64,000 nucleotides of DNA, taken from assembly GCA_033439795.1 (NCBI GenBank), contig JAUTDP010000002.1, positions 930,001 through 994,000 on the forward strand, given 5' to 3'. Positions 11,212-22,524 of the stretch are shown here, one piece after another. Each line of letters opens with the position of its first letter. Position 1 is the stretch's first letter. The notes beneath the pieces are model-generated. The model was not told where the DNA came from, did no database searches, and worked only from the letters and a program-made list of their open reading frames with translations. Made by a program: the position numbers and the translations under genes. This DNA comes from Sordaria brevicollis (Eukaryota; Ascomycota; Sordariomycetes; Sordariales; Sordariaceae).

Positions 11212-12958
11212 CGTTGCGAAGTGGAAGCTTTTGCGTGTAAATGCCGGCGGTAGTTATAGATGGGTGCTGGCAGAGGAAGAAGGAATCGATTATCAGATCC
11301 GGGGGGTCGTCTTCGACGTCTTGTTGCGCAAGTTGTAGCGCACTGATGAAGAGTTGGGCGCCACGAGTTTTTGGCTTTTTTTTTTCTCCCACGACTGCCC
11401 GGTCGATCACTTTGAGAATGTGAAGTCCCCATGATGAGCATTGCGATAGACTGAAGCCCAACGTTTCTCATTGACCCCGCGGGTTGAATCTCAAAAGAGC
11501 CTCAACTTTCGTGTTTGCATCCTTCTAGAGGCTATTGGCATTAGTAAAGAGGGTTCGGAGGGTTCGGTATGAGTTGTCAATGCATCTTGCATGTGCGCTC
11601 AAAGAAAATTGGCTTTGAGTTCATCCTCTGGTCCACAACATTGAGGACGTCGACCTGTCAAAGGTGCAGCATCTTCTGTGCGATCATGCCAATCCTCCAA
11701 TACGGAACAGAAGTGTTCATGCAACTGCATGTCGCACCGTGGCTTTGCTTTGCTGCAATGTTCATGATGCTTTGCATCGAGGTGTGGAAAACACTGTGAT
11801 CAGCACATCTGCGGCCGTCAAGCTTCTCCTGTCCTTATAGGGTGAGACATTGTCAGCTGCTTTCACATTAGGCAGGCTCTGGCTTGGCCGCTGTGGTCCC
11901 GGCCGACGCGATACAACGCCCTCAACGTCGACTCGCTAATTGTTATCTTGACGATTCTTTCGATTGGGTAAGGTAAGGACTTTTTTGGTGGGCTGTATTC
12001 CAACTTCAGCTGAGCAAGGACTCGCTATCGATCTCCAGGCTCGAGGAAGTGGTGATAGTCCACTTTGGACCTCTTGTGGTGACATCGGGCAGTATGGCAG
12101 CGGGCTCTGGGGCGAATGAATTCGTCGAAGCTTGTGTAGACGCCTGATGAGGCTCTGTTACCTTCCATTGCTTCGGTATTTCCTGGATTTTCCATCTTGC
12201 GTCGTCTACGACATCTAAACCGCGCCGGCTCGAGATGGTAATGTTTTTGAAGAAGCCAAAAACACCCGCGGCGCATCTTCCATGCTTCTCGCCTTCCTCC
12301 GATCTTGAGCAACCGAATTTCCTTGGGCACACATGCCACTGTGGACGTTGCTCTAAGCTTGCCGTCGTTCTCCCACTTTCCCGCTGAGCTGCAGTAGCTG
12401 TTGATCTGTAGCATCCGGATGCGCTGGACGATCCGCTAGCTTCAACTGGGAATTCGGTCCTTCAGTGCATCCCTTCTGGGGTCAGCACGATGCAACCTTG
12501 TACGGGTCGGCTTTCGTTGGCGTAAACGTACAAGCGGAGGCCGGACCGCCGGAGAGATGGCATCCAACCATCACCGGCCAAGTGTAGAGACCGAGAGGAG
12601 GCTGTGCTGACGCTGTCCTGTGTCGACGATGGTTGGAATTTGTAAATGTCAATAAACTCCAGTTTGGCTCTCAGGGGCTGCCACGGACTCACGGTTATCC
12701 GAATAAGAGAACGCCGATATTATCAGCCGCAACGCCCCTACTAACAGAATTTTGGCGAAGGCAGCAGTTGCCTCGGTCATCAATACCCGGCAGCATCAAA
12801 TCCACCCAATCATCTTTCCAACTACCGATGAGGGCACCCTTGTCCCCGTGGAGTCGATCAAAAGCTGGCTTTCTTGTTTCAACCTCCTGAGGCCTGCAAC
12901 TTTCTTCTGCTCTCCATCACTAACACACACGTCTTTTTCTTCACTCTGTTCTCACATA
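11212..12958. other. Intergenic, no gene seen
   Basis: About 1.7 kb. Several short overlapping frames occur on both strands (for example 12025-12414 and 12462-12692, minus) but none shows a domain, a sensible splice pattern or coding-like composition. A T-tract lies at about 11376-11385. Confidence 0.4.
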
Positions 12959-14865
12959 ATGGCCCGCCCAAAGAAGGAGATCCGAATCTCACCACGCGAG
13001 GTGCTACAGAGTACCCCCTGGCCAACATCCACCATCTGGAAGGCAGAAGACCTGCCAGCCCAGTTGACCCCTGAGAATTGCCCGGGCATTGTATACAGTC
13101 TCAAGGAGGTGCGTGTGACACCATGGGGACTCCAAGGGAGATACGATTGTCCCGGGCAGGATAGCAAGAGGGATGTCGATGCGCCACCACTGCATGGGCA
13201 CGGCCTGAGCCCCAAGGATAGAGGTATCTGGCTGCCCACACTCTTCCCAGATCTGCAAGAATCAGGCAGTGGCATCCCCGGTATTCATGTGGAGGACATT
13301 GTTCGTGGTCGCTGGATACAGAATCGCGAATACAGGAGCCGTAACGGCCCCTGGGGCGTGCCTCTAGCAGGTTGGCGACCGCCAATACGTCGACAGGGCT
13401 CACCGCCGGAGTCGCTGCCGCTGCCCCAGGACTATGTGATGCAGGCATTTTCGCTCGATTACGAAGATGCCGTGTCCAAAGCCGTTGATATGGACGTGAT
13501 TGATGATGTGCCGGATAGTGCGTTCAAACCGGGGCAGGGTGGTGGAGGCATGCTCGACAAGCTACCCGTGGAGTTGATGAAGGAGATAGTTAGCTATCTA
13601 GTCCCGACGAGCTGTACATACAGCTTTTTTGTGGCTGATAGAAGAGATATCTACCCAGAATCTTACTCAGCCTGTTCCGTGGTTCATCAGATGGCGCCAA
13701 TCGGGAGGCGGCAAAGATCTCAAGAAGGTAGGGAAGACATTGACTGGACAGACGACACGGACTCTCACTCGTCAGATGGTGAGGTGCCGAAGGAACCGAG
13801 GCACAAAGGCTCTGCCCACATGGCGCTGGCAAGCATCAATAGGACCTTTCAGGAACTCATCTATGCCAGGTTCTACGGTGGTAACACGTTCATCTTCCAC
13901 CTCTCCGTCTCTCCCTTGACAAGGGTTGACCTTGAGGCACCGTATCACGGTACCCGTTGGCTATCATGGTCCCGCATTCTCACCCGCAACGTATTGCCTC
14001 CTGGTCCTCTCGGCCCCATCACCGCCAGCGCCGCAAGATACATGAGAGATGTGAAACTGAGCGTCGTGACGCCATCTGATAACACCAGCGATATAGAGGC
14101 CATGGCCTCACTTGGCAAGGTTGTTGCCTCTGCTGTCAATCTCCTTCTGCCAAAAGACGAGCAAACCAAAGAGCAACAAGGGCAAATACAGCCGTACATA
14201 TCCCTCCATCTCCAATTCTCGACACCAACCGAAGATGACTACACCCTCATGTTGCGAGAGAGAGAGAGGCCCTGGCCTCAGGGCAATCAGTTATCCCTCG
14301 CTTTCAACCAAACGTCGTCACGATGCAAGCTGGATTCAACCTTTCCACAGCCAAGATGGACACCGGCCCCGGTACGTGGAGCGCATTCGAAGGGTACGAG
14401 CTGAAGCAGCCACCATCTATTGAGAACAAGTTGGATCTGGCCTTACAACCTTTACGGAAGCTGAAGGGTCTCGTCAAGGACATGTGGGCGCACGGCTATG
14501 ACGACATCCCGGCGGATTTCTTGGACGACATTGGCCTCGTTCAAGTGCAAAAGGCCGAGAGGTTACCGACTTGTTATACGCCTCACTACTCGAATACATG
14601 CAGGTGTACGGAGAATGGTGGGGCACGTGTATGCCCTCAGAGACTTCCCAAGAGCGGCGTGCCCACGTTGAGATGGCAACTGGAGGCTATGGGATGGTCG
14701 TTCTATAGGGCTAGGGATCACGCGATGGAAGAAGGGTTGAAGGGAGGAGACGCTGTGAACAGTGATGCCACCTCTGCAACTCAGACAGCAACTGTCGAAT
14801 CTCCGAGGCCTAGACGCAACTTTTTTGTCCCTTTCCAGTTTGGTGTTGGGTCGTGGGAGCCGTAG
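12959..14865 (+). pseudogene. F-box-like protein gene with a frameshift at a (GA)n tract
   Basis: The frame from 12959 (MARPKKEIRISPREVL, good start context) runs through LDKLPVELMKEIVSYLVP (about residues 198-215), an F-box-like motif of the kind that links substrates to SCF ubiquitin ligases. It stops at 14404. The coherent coding signal shifts to another frame at about 14260 and continues to 14865 (PRFQPNVVTMQAGFNLST to GVGSWEP). The switch sits on GAGAGAGAGAGAG at 14256-14268: one GA unit fewer would join both parts into a single reading frame. I found no GT-AG pair of credible length (over 45 nt) that joins them. It could be a recent frameshift mutation, a sequencing error, or less likely a mis-modelled intron. 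The upstream methionine at 12752 is probably 5-prime UTR. Confidence 0.65.
14256..14268 (+). repeat. (GA)6.5 microsatellite at the frameshift
   Basis: Thirteen bases of alternating GA inside the F-box-like gene. Slippage by one unit would account for the frame change observed here. Confidence 0.85.
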
Positions 14866-15134
14866 TAGGGTCCTGGTTTCTTACCTCACTCATCCAATTC
14901 ATGTTGATCGAGCCCCTTACCGTAGTAGGCACAACACCTTTGCGGCATATCTCATAGATGAAACTATCTACTTGGAGCAGGTATCCATACCTTCCACGGT
15001 TGAGACTTTCTTCCTCTCCAACTCCCAGCCTTCCCAGGAAAGGCTCCCCTTTGTCCAGTTCCAATTCCTTTCTGATTGAACACTGACATTATCAACGACA
15101 CTCGCAAGTGACACTACCTAGCTTCGCCATGGAT

Positions 15135-16838
15135 CTAAACCCGATAAACATGCAGCGTCCCATTCCCCAAATACGACTGCCCATTCCTATACCCTGTCCC
15201 AAACATCACATACCTCCCCTGGACCGCAATGCCCCCATTAAAATTCGTATCCAGCACCAGCTCTTTCACAATCCTCCCCGTCCTCTTCTCCACAAACACC
15301 AACGCTCCCTGACTATAGAAATACGCTCCGTTCGCATCCATCACCCCCGTCCTAGGGAAGAGCGCCAGTCTATCATCATCGTCTTTGCCCCCCTTCCTCC
15401 CCTTACCCTTCTGCCCCCCTCGACCCTTTTTGGAACCACCACCCTTACCCAGCACAGTAGGCGCCGTCAACGCAATCGAATTTGTCCCCGTCTCATTAAC
15501 CCTAACCTCCCACACCTTTCTTCCAGTCCTCAACTCCACAGCACCATAAAAAGCCGTCGACTCCCCCAACCCACCATTCGTCCCCCCCAATCCATACGGC
15601 AAGTTATAATAAACCGCCTCATCATCCACCGCTACGCCCCAACTTATCCCTCCCCCCTGAAAATCAGGACTGGTATTAACCTGCCAAACCGTCTTCCCCG
15701 TCTCGGCATCCAGCGCATAGATATTCGCATTTTTCTGTCCGGCAATCACCACATCCTTTTCCAGACCCGACGTTTTGGCAGAAACAAAAGAGGGCGCCAT
15801 GCCAAAATCACCATCATTCCCTGGAGGTTCTTGAGCGCAGTTGACTTTATCAATGGGCGTCGCTACGCAGCCGCCGTTCCAGGCGTCCATTTTCGTTATG
15901 CGCCTCACCCAGTTTTCTTTCCCAGTAGAGATGTCGACGGCGATGATGGCTTCCTGGTTCACGCCCCGGGGCATGCACTCGCTTGTTTGGTTCGCGCAGT
16001 GGGCGAATTCCGGAGGGAAGGAGTAGACGTTGCCCGTGGCGAAAAAGACTTGGTTGCGGGATTCGTCGATGGAAGGCTGGGAACCCCAGACGCCGGCGCC
16101 GGACCAGGCCGTGTTAGAGGGTAAGGTGGGGACGTCCCATTTGAGGGTGAATTTCTTGGTGGTGCGGGAGAAGGTGAGGGCGATGAAGTTGCCGATGAAG
16201 GTGCAGCATTTGTAACCTGGAAATACCAGGGGCGCTGGTTCTTCGTAGGAGCCGGTGCCGACGAAGAGGATGCCGTTGTGGAAGGTGGGCGATTGGGTGA
16301 TGACGGCTAGGGGGTGCGGGTTGACTTGGTAGGTGTCGAGGAGGGTGCCGGTGCGTTTGTCCATGGCTACCATCAGGGCCCAGCGTTGCGTGCCAAAGTA
16401 GATGATGTTGCCGTCAATCTGGGGGGATGTGCGGGAGACGGTGTAGGCGAGGATTTGGTACGAGTTTGGAGGGGCGTAGTCGAGGGTGAGTTGGGTGACG
16501 TTATAGGACCATTTCACCTGGCAGGTCGTGTAGTCGAGAGCGACAAAGTCGCCATTCCATGTTGGGTAGTAGACCATGTTGCCCTCAATAACGGGAGTGG
16601 CACTCACGCCAAATGGGTAAGTCTTGTTGCATACTTGGCTGAGGGATTCGATGTTGGACACCGTGAGAGCCGACTCCGGTTGCCATCGGTTGTTGAGAAA
16701 GTTACCACCCCAGCCTGTCCATTTTGATAACGAAGAGGAGGAAGAGCTGGCATCAGCTACTGCAAGTGCTGCTGGAGCCACAACTAGGATGAGGGTGAAC
16801 AGTTTTGAGAGGGACAACATCGTTGCCGTGGCTCTCAT
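15135..16838 (-). CDS. Secreted PQQ-repeat (quinoprotein dehydrogenase-like) protein
   Basis: Single-exon, 567 aa. The start at 16838 has a second in-frame methionine at residue 7 that directly precedes the hydrophobic signal core (LFTLILVVAPAALAVADA). Repeated strands ending in W or Y with Gly-Lys-x-x-W turns (TGKENWV, TGKTVWQV, TGRKVWEV) mark an eight-bladed PQQ-type propeller as in quinoprotein alcohol dehydrogenases. A vicinal Cys-Cys (YKCCTF) sits where many PQQ enzymes have their disulfide ring; equivalence is inference. An unusual Gly/Lys-rich insert followed by DDDD lies at about residues 470-495. No haem c motif (CxxCH) is seen, so it is not a quinohaemoprotein. Substrate unknown. 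Confidence 0.82.
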   Translation of the reverse strand: MRATATMLSLSKLFTLILVVAPAALAVADASSSSSSLSKWTGWGGNFLNNRWQPESALTVSNIESLSQVCNKTYPFGVSATPVIEGNMVYYPTWNGDFVALDYTTCQVKWSYNVTQLTLDYAPPNSYQILAYTVSRTSPQIDGNIIYFGTQRWALMVAMDKRTGTLLDTYQVNPHPLAVITQSPTFHNGILFVGTGSYEEPAPLVFPGYKCCTFIGNFIALTFSRTTKKFTLKWDVPTLPSNTAWSGAGVWGSQPSIDESRNQVFFATGNVYSFPPEFAHCANQTSECMPRGVNQEAIIAVDISTGKENWVRRITKMDAWNGGCVATPIDKVNCAQEPPGNDGDFGMAPSFVSAKTSGLEKDVVIAGQKNANIYALDAETGKTVWQVNTSPDFQGGGISWGVAVDDEAVYYNLPYGLGGTNGGLGESTAFYGAVELRTGRKVWEVRVNETGTNSIALTAPTVLGKGGGSKKGRGGQKGKGRKGGKDDDDRLALFPRTGVMDANGAYFYSQGALVFVEKRTGRIVKELVLDTNFNGGIAVQGRYVMFGTGYRNGQSYLGNGTLHVYRV

Positions 16839-17562
16839 GGGGCCGGACTCTTGCGGATAACTGGCATAGAGTGAGCAGGGACGACATCAGGGGAGACCAG
16901 GATCCAAAATCGGAGGTCAGGCCCACGATATGTACCTCTCCTTTTCCTGACGACTCTCTTATCCGAGGAAGCGACCCGACCGAACATGGGGTAGCTCATA
17001 TCATCCAGCAAACCCAAGGGTAACAACGCAGGTACGCCAATTCCTACAAGAGGCACCCTTAAGCGAGTGTCCGATGTGAGCGAGGAAACGTTCCTATGGG
17101 TTAGAACTGAGGGTTCTACACCTTGGGGTAACACTGCGTTCAATGATCCATCCCGCTACCACGGTACCACGCCCTTGCCTCATATGTTACCGACAGTGGG
17201 GGTTACCGTCTGCCGTCTTTATCCTGCATGAAACAGTGCTGTTCTGGAACAATCCGACTTTTGGTGTTGCTTGACACCAATCTCATCGACTGGAGTGATA
17301 ATTTCGTGCATGTCGTGGTGTTATACAGCGGCCGCCTAGCCGCTCGGCTACCAAGAAACTAGTATGTCTTGTCCGTGAATCGGATTTGCGCGGTTTTTCC
17401 GGGCCATTCATCTGGTTCCGAGTTAGTTAAGTAAGCAAAGTCAGGTTTCACAAGACTGAAGCACTCCAAGAAACCAGCGGGAGATACCAATGTCCCTTAA
17501 CCACAGACGTGATTTAGAGAAATTACCAGAGCGAGGTGTCCATAGACGTACTCTATCCACGA
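16839..17562. other. Intergenic, no gene seen
   Basis: About 720 bases between the divergently placed promoter of the PQQ-repeat gene and the 3-prime end of the HET gene. Nothing recognised. Confidence 0.5.
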
Positions 17563-20106
17563 TCAGTGAAGCCTAATCCACTCCCACTCCCTTCCCCTCT
17601 CCTTGACAGCTTCATCCCATCGGCTCCGGAGGACATATCCAACAGCGACCCTTGATGCATTACGCCAAGTTCCGCCAGATTGTGCAGATTGTCGAAACAA
17701 CCACATCACGAGAACCATATCGGGATTGGCCTCAACCATGGCCAGAAACTCCGGCGAGAAGTTGCCTCGACGACTATATCTGTTCAGGTAAAGAACATTC
17801 TGAACGTTTTCGCGAGAAAAGTCCAAGTGGCCGAAGGAAAGCAGTTCGACGCTTGTGGTGATACCCAAGTTGGGAGCCGTTAGCGAGAATTCATCCGGGA
17901 AAAAGGACTCCAACGTCCCACTGTCGACTCTCATTTCACCAATGAGTCCATCGCTGTCCAGGCTTTCTGCAGCTTCCTGGGAAGAGAAGATGGAACAAAA
18001 GTGCACATGGCTTGACGTTTGCACGGACTGTTCATGCTCTCGGAATCGCATATGAAAGTCGCAAGTCGTACCGCCAAACGCCAGTACTGTGCTCTCGGCC
18101 AAGGACAGGTTCATCATCCAGCGATCACTAGGGTTGACGATGCGACGACGCAAGATTGGTGGATCGTTCTCTCCGAAATAGTCAGGGCGAGGTTCCTTGG
18201 CGGGAGCGCGAAGCGTAGTTTGCGCGGCCTTGGGAAATGCACCGGTTACTTGAAGATACTTGATATAGCCTGGTGATGTCCGTACGGTATAGGAAGGTCT
18301 GGTAGACCGATGGCCTTTAAACTCATCGACGAACCAGTCCAGCGTGAGCTGTATGTCAAGACCGTCAAGGCGCCCGAGAGGATAGGAGATTGGGCCTGTC
18401 CAAGAAGCCCAGGACCAAGATGGAATGCCTTCACAGCGTCGCCTGCTCAGTAAACCGTTTGGCTGCCACATCAAGGCTGCCCCCAGATAGTAAAGAGGAA
18501 GGCCAGCAACCGCCATCCCTAGACCATCGACCATGTACATCGTGTACATACCCAGCGAGGCCTTCAGGACATCATTGTCATGCGTAAACCTCCTCGTGGA
18601 GAGCTTCTCGACCATGGATATGTAGATTGATGAAGCTTGGGCGTCCCTTCCGCTTCCAGCTGCCATGTCCAAGCCCAACCCCTTCGGATCTTCATCCCGT
18701 AGGTAACGCTGATACTGCTCAGCAGGAATGCTTTCATCGAAAGGCAAGTCTTCGTTCCAGTTTCCAAGTGCACAGCTGAAATACGTCCTTTCCGGCGTAA
18801 AGAAGATGAACCGATCAGAACACGTTACTTCCTGGAGAGTCCACCCCCTAGTTGCCCATGTTGACGATGCCACAACTTCTTTGAACTCGGGTCTGTCCAG
18901 ACAAAAGCGTAGGCGGCCGATGGTGTGGTATTTGCTCGCTAGCTGATTTGGATCAACGTGCAGGATAGAGTGCTGTGCGCTGTCTCCGACGGCTGCAACG
19001 ATCGTAAGGCTGGCCTGGGCGTAGATGATGTGCATCGATCCTATCTGAGCAACTGTATCCTCGGTGGAGTCTTGTTCAATACAAAGGCTGTCAATCCAAA
19101 TGTATCGGAAGCCTAAGAACCTTGTAACCTCGATGGCATCAATAATGGTCTGTGGAAGCTTAATGGCGGGATCTCGAAAGGCGTCTTTCTTGCATAGGGT
19201 GTTGAGGTTCGTGCTTTGTAGGGTGAAGAAAGGATCTCTTCCCCAGACATAGCTGAGGGCGACGTATTCGACCTGTTGGAGGTTCACGTGGCCTTCGATA
19301 GATGGGTTGGTAGGCACCAATTTCATGTCCACTATGTCGATAATCCTACTGGGTGCGGTCTGCAAAACTTGCGTGTTTGGTGAAGCTGACTGCTTGCACT
19401 TGGCGTGATTTTCGCGGCAGTATTCGAGACAACGCTTCATCAGGTCCATGTCTCGTGTCTTCCGGTCAAGTGGTTTCGGAATTATTAGCGTAGCTTCTAA
19501 ATTTTGAGCGTCGCCCATGAGCTTTCGGTAGTCCTCTGGGTGCAGAAATAGCTGGAATTCGTTGTCATTGACGTCTTCGGACTCGCCCAAGGGCAGCCAG
19601 AGGGATAAAGCGCCGTAGTCGCAGACAGCGTCGACAGAAACCTGGATGGCCAGGTCGTCGGGGTCGAAGATTTCAAACTCGTTCAATGAAGATGAAATCG
19701 AGTTGGCCGTTGAGCTCGTGTCAGACAAAGTATTGCTTTCCATTGACCTTAGAGCCTCTCGTATGGTGTCAAGTGATAAAAGCTTGTCCTGGCTCAGTGG
19801 CCTGGACTTGATGGCATTATACAGATGTCTTTCTTTGGCCCGTAAGATGACACGGAGAATGAGTGAGCAAAAGCCGCACTCCGCGTAGTTGTAAAATGCA
19901 TGGTCAATATCTGCGAGACTTATATTGTCTGTCGCATCGCGAGTTCCGGGATGGAAATCTGACTTGTTGGTTGAGTTGAGTATTTCACCCAAACGTAGGG
20001 ATATGGGCTCGCAGACGTCACATAGACTGTTTCGAGCAGAGACAAAAATCTGAGTGTCCAAAGCCGCGAGGGCACGCTTGAAATCTTCGATGCTGAGTCG
20101 AGACAT
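17563..20106 (-). CDS. HET-domain (heterokaryon incompatibility) protein
   Basis: Single-exon, 847 aa. The HET domain occupies roughly the middle third. It opens with VEYVALSYVWG, continues with LPQTIIDAIEVTRFLG and YIWIDSLCIEQDS, then the IIYAQASLTIVAA helix, and closes with TWATRGWTLQEV, all hallmark positions of the family. A cysteine-containing N-terminal part (SLCDVCEPI, YNYAECGFCSLIL) is typical of long HET proteins. HET-domain proteins trigger localised cell death after fusion of genetically different hyphae; whether this copy does so cannot be read from sequence. No STAND or repeat module is attached. The frame is intact. Confidence 0.93.
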   Translation of the reverse strand: MSRLSIEDFKRALAALDTQIFVSARNSLCDVCEPISLRLGEILNSTNKSDFHPGTRDATDNISLADIDHAFYNYAECGFCSLILRVILRAKERHLYNAIKSRPLSQDKLLSLDTIREALRSMESNTLSDTSSTANSISSSLNEFEIFDPDDLAIQVSVDAVCDYGALSLWLPLGESEDVNDNEFQLFLHPEDYRKLMGDAQNLEATLIIPKPLDRKTRDMDLMKRCLEYCRENHAKCKQSASPNTQVLQTAPSRIIDIVDMKLVPTNPSIEGHVNLQQVEYVALSYVWGRDPFFTLQSTNLNTLCKKDAFRDPAIKLPQTIIDAIEVTRFLGFRYIWIDSLCIEQDSTEDTVAQIGSMHIIYAQASLTIVAAVGDSAQHSILHVDPNQLASKYHTIGRLRFCLDRPEFKEVVASSTWATRGWTLQEVTCSDRFIFFTPERTYFSCALGNWNEDLPFDESIPAEQYQRYLRDEDPKGLGLDMAAGSGRDAQASSIYISMVEKLSTRRFTHDNDVLKASLGMYTMYMVDGLGMAVAGLPLYYLGAALMWQPNGLLSRRRCEGIPSWSWASWTGPISYPLGRLDGLDIQLTLDWFVDEFKGHRSTRPSYTVRTSPGYIKYLQVTGAFPKAAQTTLRAPAKEPRPDYFGENDPPILRRRIVNPSDRWMMNLSLAESTVLAFGGTTCDFHMRFREHEQSVQTSSHVHFCSIFSSQEAAESLDSDGLIGEMRVDSGTLESFFPDEFSLTAPNLGITTSVELLSFGHLDFSRENVQNVLYLNRYSRRGNFSPEFLAMVEANPDMVLVMWLFRQSAQSGGTWRNASRVAVGYVLRSRWDEAVKERGREWEWIRLH

Positions 20107-21212
20107 GGGGAGCGAAGGTTACTCGTCGGCCGTAGGCTTTTGGTTGCCATCGAAGTTTGACCATATGAAATGATGACTCGAGCGTCTTTTATGTTAGCAC
20201 TTTCATCACTCCCAGAGGTTCTTTTCACGATGGAGGATTCTGGCGCTAACCTGAATGCTTAGTCTTCCTCTAGCTGAGGATGATGTCCGATGGCAGTGTA
20301 ACCTCCTGCGCTACGACTGCGCCGCATTCGGCTTTTTCAGCCACCTAAGCTGAATAGCGAAGCCCATCTCGTAGGCTACCTCTAGCATTCCCCCTCGTTG
20401 TCTCACCCGCGATGGAGCAGCTATTCCGCGACTGATGGTTTCAATTCTGCCATGAAAATTATTTTCATTTTTGCGAAGAAAAGGAAAACCTCAAGAAGTG
20501 AGTCCGTGAGTGGTAAAGCACAGAGAGTGCGGGGTAGCGCAACCAGAAACAGCACAAATACAGAGTGGACAATCAAATAGAGTGTAGATGGATTGCCAAC
20601 AAGGTGCTGTAGGAAGGAAGGGACTTGAGGTTGAGAGTTGCTGGGGTGAGAAGAGAGCGAGAAGAGAGGACGGAAGAGAAGGATGGAAGCCAGTCAGAGT
20701 TGTTCCCGGACTCAAGCGCCTGTGCAGTCTTGGCAGAGGTGTGTGTGCGTGCATATATAACACTTCTTGATCAAGAACGAAGTTATCCGGACTTCATTCG
20801 CTTGCATCTCCTCGATTTGAGGGGATATTCAAAAACCAATGAAAGATTCGGAATCACCGCTTTCAAGACTATTATAGTACTTATTCATATTAAATTCGCT
20901 TGAAGTTCGTTGATTTGCATCTTTCGTTTCGAAGGTCGAAATGCCAAAAAGTTGTCGAAAAAGTTGTGTGTGCGCGCGCACACATCCGCCAAGACACTGC
21001 ACAGGCGTTTGAGTCCGGGAATGAGTGCTGCAGAGCTGAGCACAGCGAGGCGGCAGACACATTGGGCGTGATGTACCTGCATTGAAGTCCGCAGATGTAA
21101 GGAACATTGTAATGCAACTACATCCATGACTTAAATAAAAATTCTGACATTGTTCCTTCCTCTTTCAGATGCATACTTATGAATCCCTTCCTACCTCATT
21201 TCCATCATTTAA
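20107..21212. other. Intergenic with an inverted repeat
   Basis: About 1.1 kb between two minus-strand genes. Apart from the inverted repeat at 20703-21021 no gene or RNA was recognised. Confidence 0.5.
20703..21021. repeat. 319-bp inverted-repeat element (about 52-bp arms)
   Basis: The left arm begins TTCCCGGACTCAAGCGCCTG at 20703. The right arm, read on the minus strand from 21021, begins TTCCCGGACTCAAACGCCTG. They match over about 50 bases with few differences and a 2-base gap. The right arm's inner end contains an 18-bp perfect palindrome of alternating purine-pyrimidine (20967-20984). The interior is AT-rich with no ORF. No clear target duplication is visible, so a MITE is probable but not shown. 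Confidence 0.7.
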
Positions 21213-22019
21213 CTAATGGTTCGACTCCGGGAGTGTTTCCACACTCAACCCTCCAACCGCCGCCTCAGGCAAATCCCCCCCAAGACCGGGCGGCGTCTCA
21301 AAGCTCTCTCCCATTCCACCCTTCGCCCCCGTAATCTGCTTCAACGCCGGCCTGCCCTCCTTGATATCCCTCTCCTCAATTTCAAAGATGCGATAATCGC
21401 CGTTGTTAAACCACCACCCCGTCACTCCCGACCTAAGGAATCCGGAATGACTGACGGCAATAACAGCCTTACCATCCTGCATCTCAGGCCACACCTTGGC
21501 CTCAATCTCCTTCAACACGTCCTCGCCTCTCTGCAGAATCGCATCCTTGGTGTACCAGTACTTCTTGGCCTGTTCGGATTTGCGGTTCTTGTCGGGCCAC
21601 ACTTTGTCAACCCGTGAAAAGTCAACCTCGGGAAAGTCCTTGGCGAGCTCCTCAATGGAGGATCCCGTATCGCAGGGCTTGTCGCTGTTCTCCTGCCAGC
21701 CGGCGTGGGCGATGATGGGGATGTTGTTCTCCTTGGCGTAGCTGCCGAATGAGAGAAGGGCCGTCTCGATGGTACGACGCATGGGGGAGACAATGATTAG
21801 GCTAACTTGGTACTTATCGGGTACCTCGGTCTTGAAGAAGTGCTTGCGGAGGGTACGGCATTGTGTCTGGCCGAGTTCAGAGAGAACTGGATCGTGGATG
21901 GAATAGTCTCGTGGTAAGAGTTAGCAAGCGTTATTGGACTGTGGGGAGGGTCAGGGGCACTTATTGTCGACGTTATGAAGAGCCTGCGCGTGGCGGACTA
22001 GGATGAGTGTTGGTGGCAT
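21213..22019 (-). CDS. Histidine phosphatase (phosphoglycerate mutase-like)
   Basis: Exon 1 starts at 22019 (MPPTLILVRHAQALHNVDN) and contains the RHxx phosphohistidine motif. Exon 2, from about 21907, runs to 21213 and holds MRRTIETALLSFG, WQENSDKPCDTG and the second catalytic histidine (VSHSGFLR). This is the cytosolic PMU1-like branch of the histidine phosphatase superfamily; substrate unknown. The junction is odd. The best GT donor (21960) and AG acceptor (21908, after branch site GCTAAC) leave the reading frame wrong by one base. A GC donor at 21958 would keep frame (51-nt intron, 251 aa), and so would one fewer A before the donor. The C-terminus is Gly/Pro-rich. Confidence 0.82.
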
Positions 22020-22524
22020 CTTGTGACACTTGGTGATGGCTTCACCCACGATTCAGGGGAAAGTAAACAAAGGGTCAAGGTGGGTGGAGCCGGTGAGTGT
22101 TGGACGGGTGTTGTTGTGACAGTTGGTAGCTTGACAATGAGTGGATATCCGAGAAACACAGCAGGATACACCTAGTTATAAGCAAATGAATGGTCCTCTG
22201 TGCAGTAAGACACTTTATGTTTCCCTCGTGATGATGAGATGAGGAGTTGTCTCGCTGCGCCACCGAGTGCGTAACCGTTGGGCGATCACATCACTATCAA
22301 ACAGGGCAACGTCCACTGAAACAACCGAGCCGTCGATGGACCCATTCTGGAGGAGTGGAGCCGGCCATGAATGCTTTATTGAATTCAACCAATCAGACAA
22401 GTCACAGAAGTGTTCGCGTTGCCGGCCGCGACAACAGCAACCGCATTTCCAACTGCATCATCATCACCGTGTTGGTTGTTTCGACTGTTCAACACACGCA
22501 AACACCAAACCATTGGCAACCAAC
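22020..22524. promoter_or_regulatory. Shared divergent promoter region
   Basis: About 500 bases between the histidine phosphatase (minus) and the CTNNBL1 orthologue (plus), which start in opposite directions and so must share this interval for promoter function. No individual site is claimed. Confidence 0.45.

Noticed and set aside
15108..16124. 338-codon plus-strand frame opposite the PQQ-repeat gene
   Set aside because: Pro/Ile/His/Arg-rich sequence with no motif; mirror of a strongly biased coding strand.
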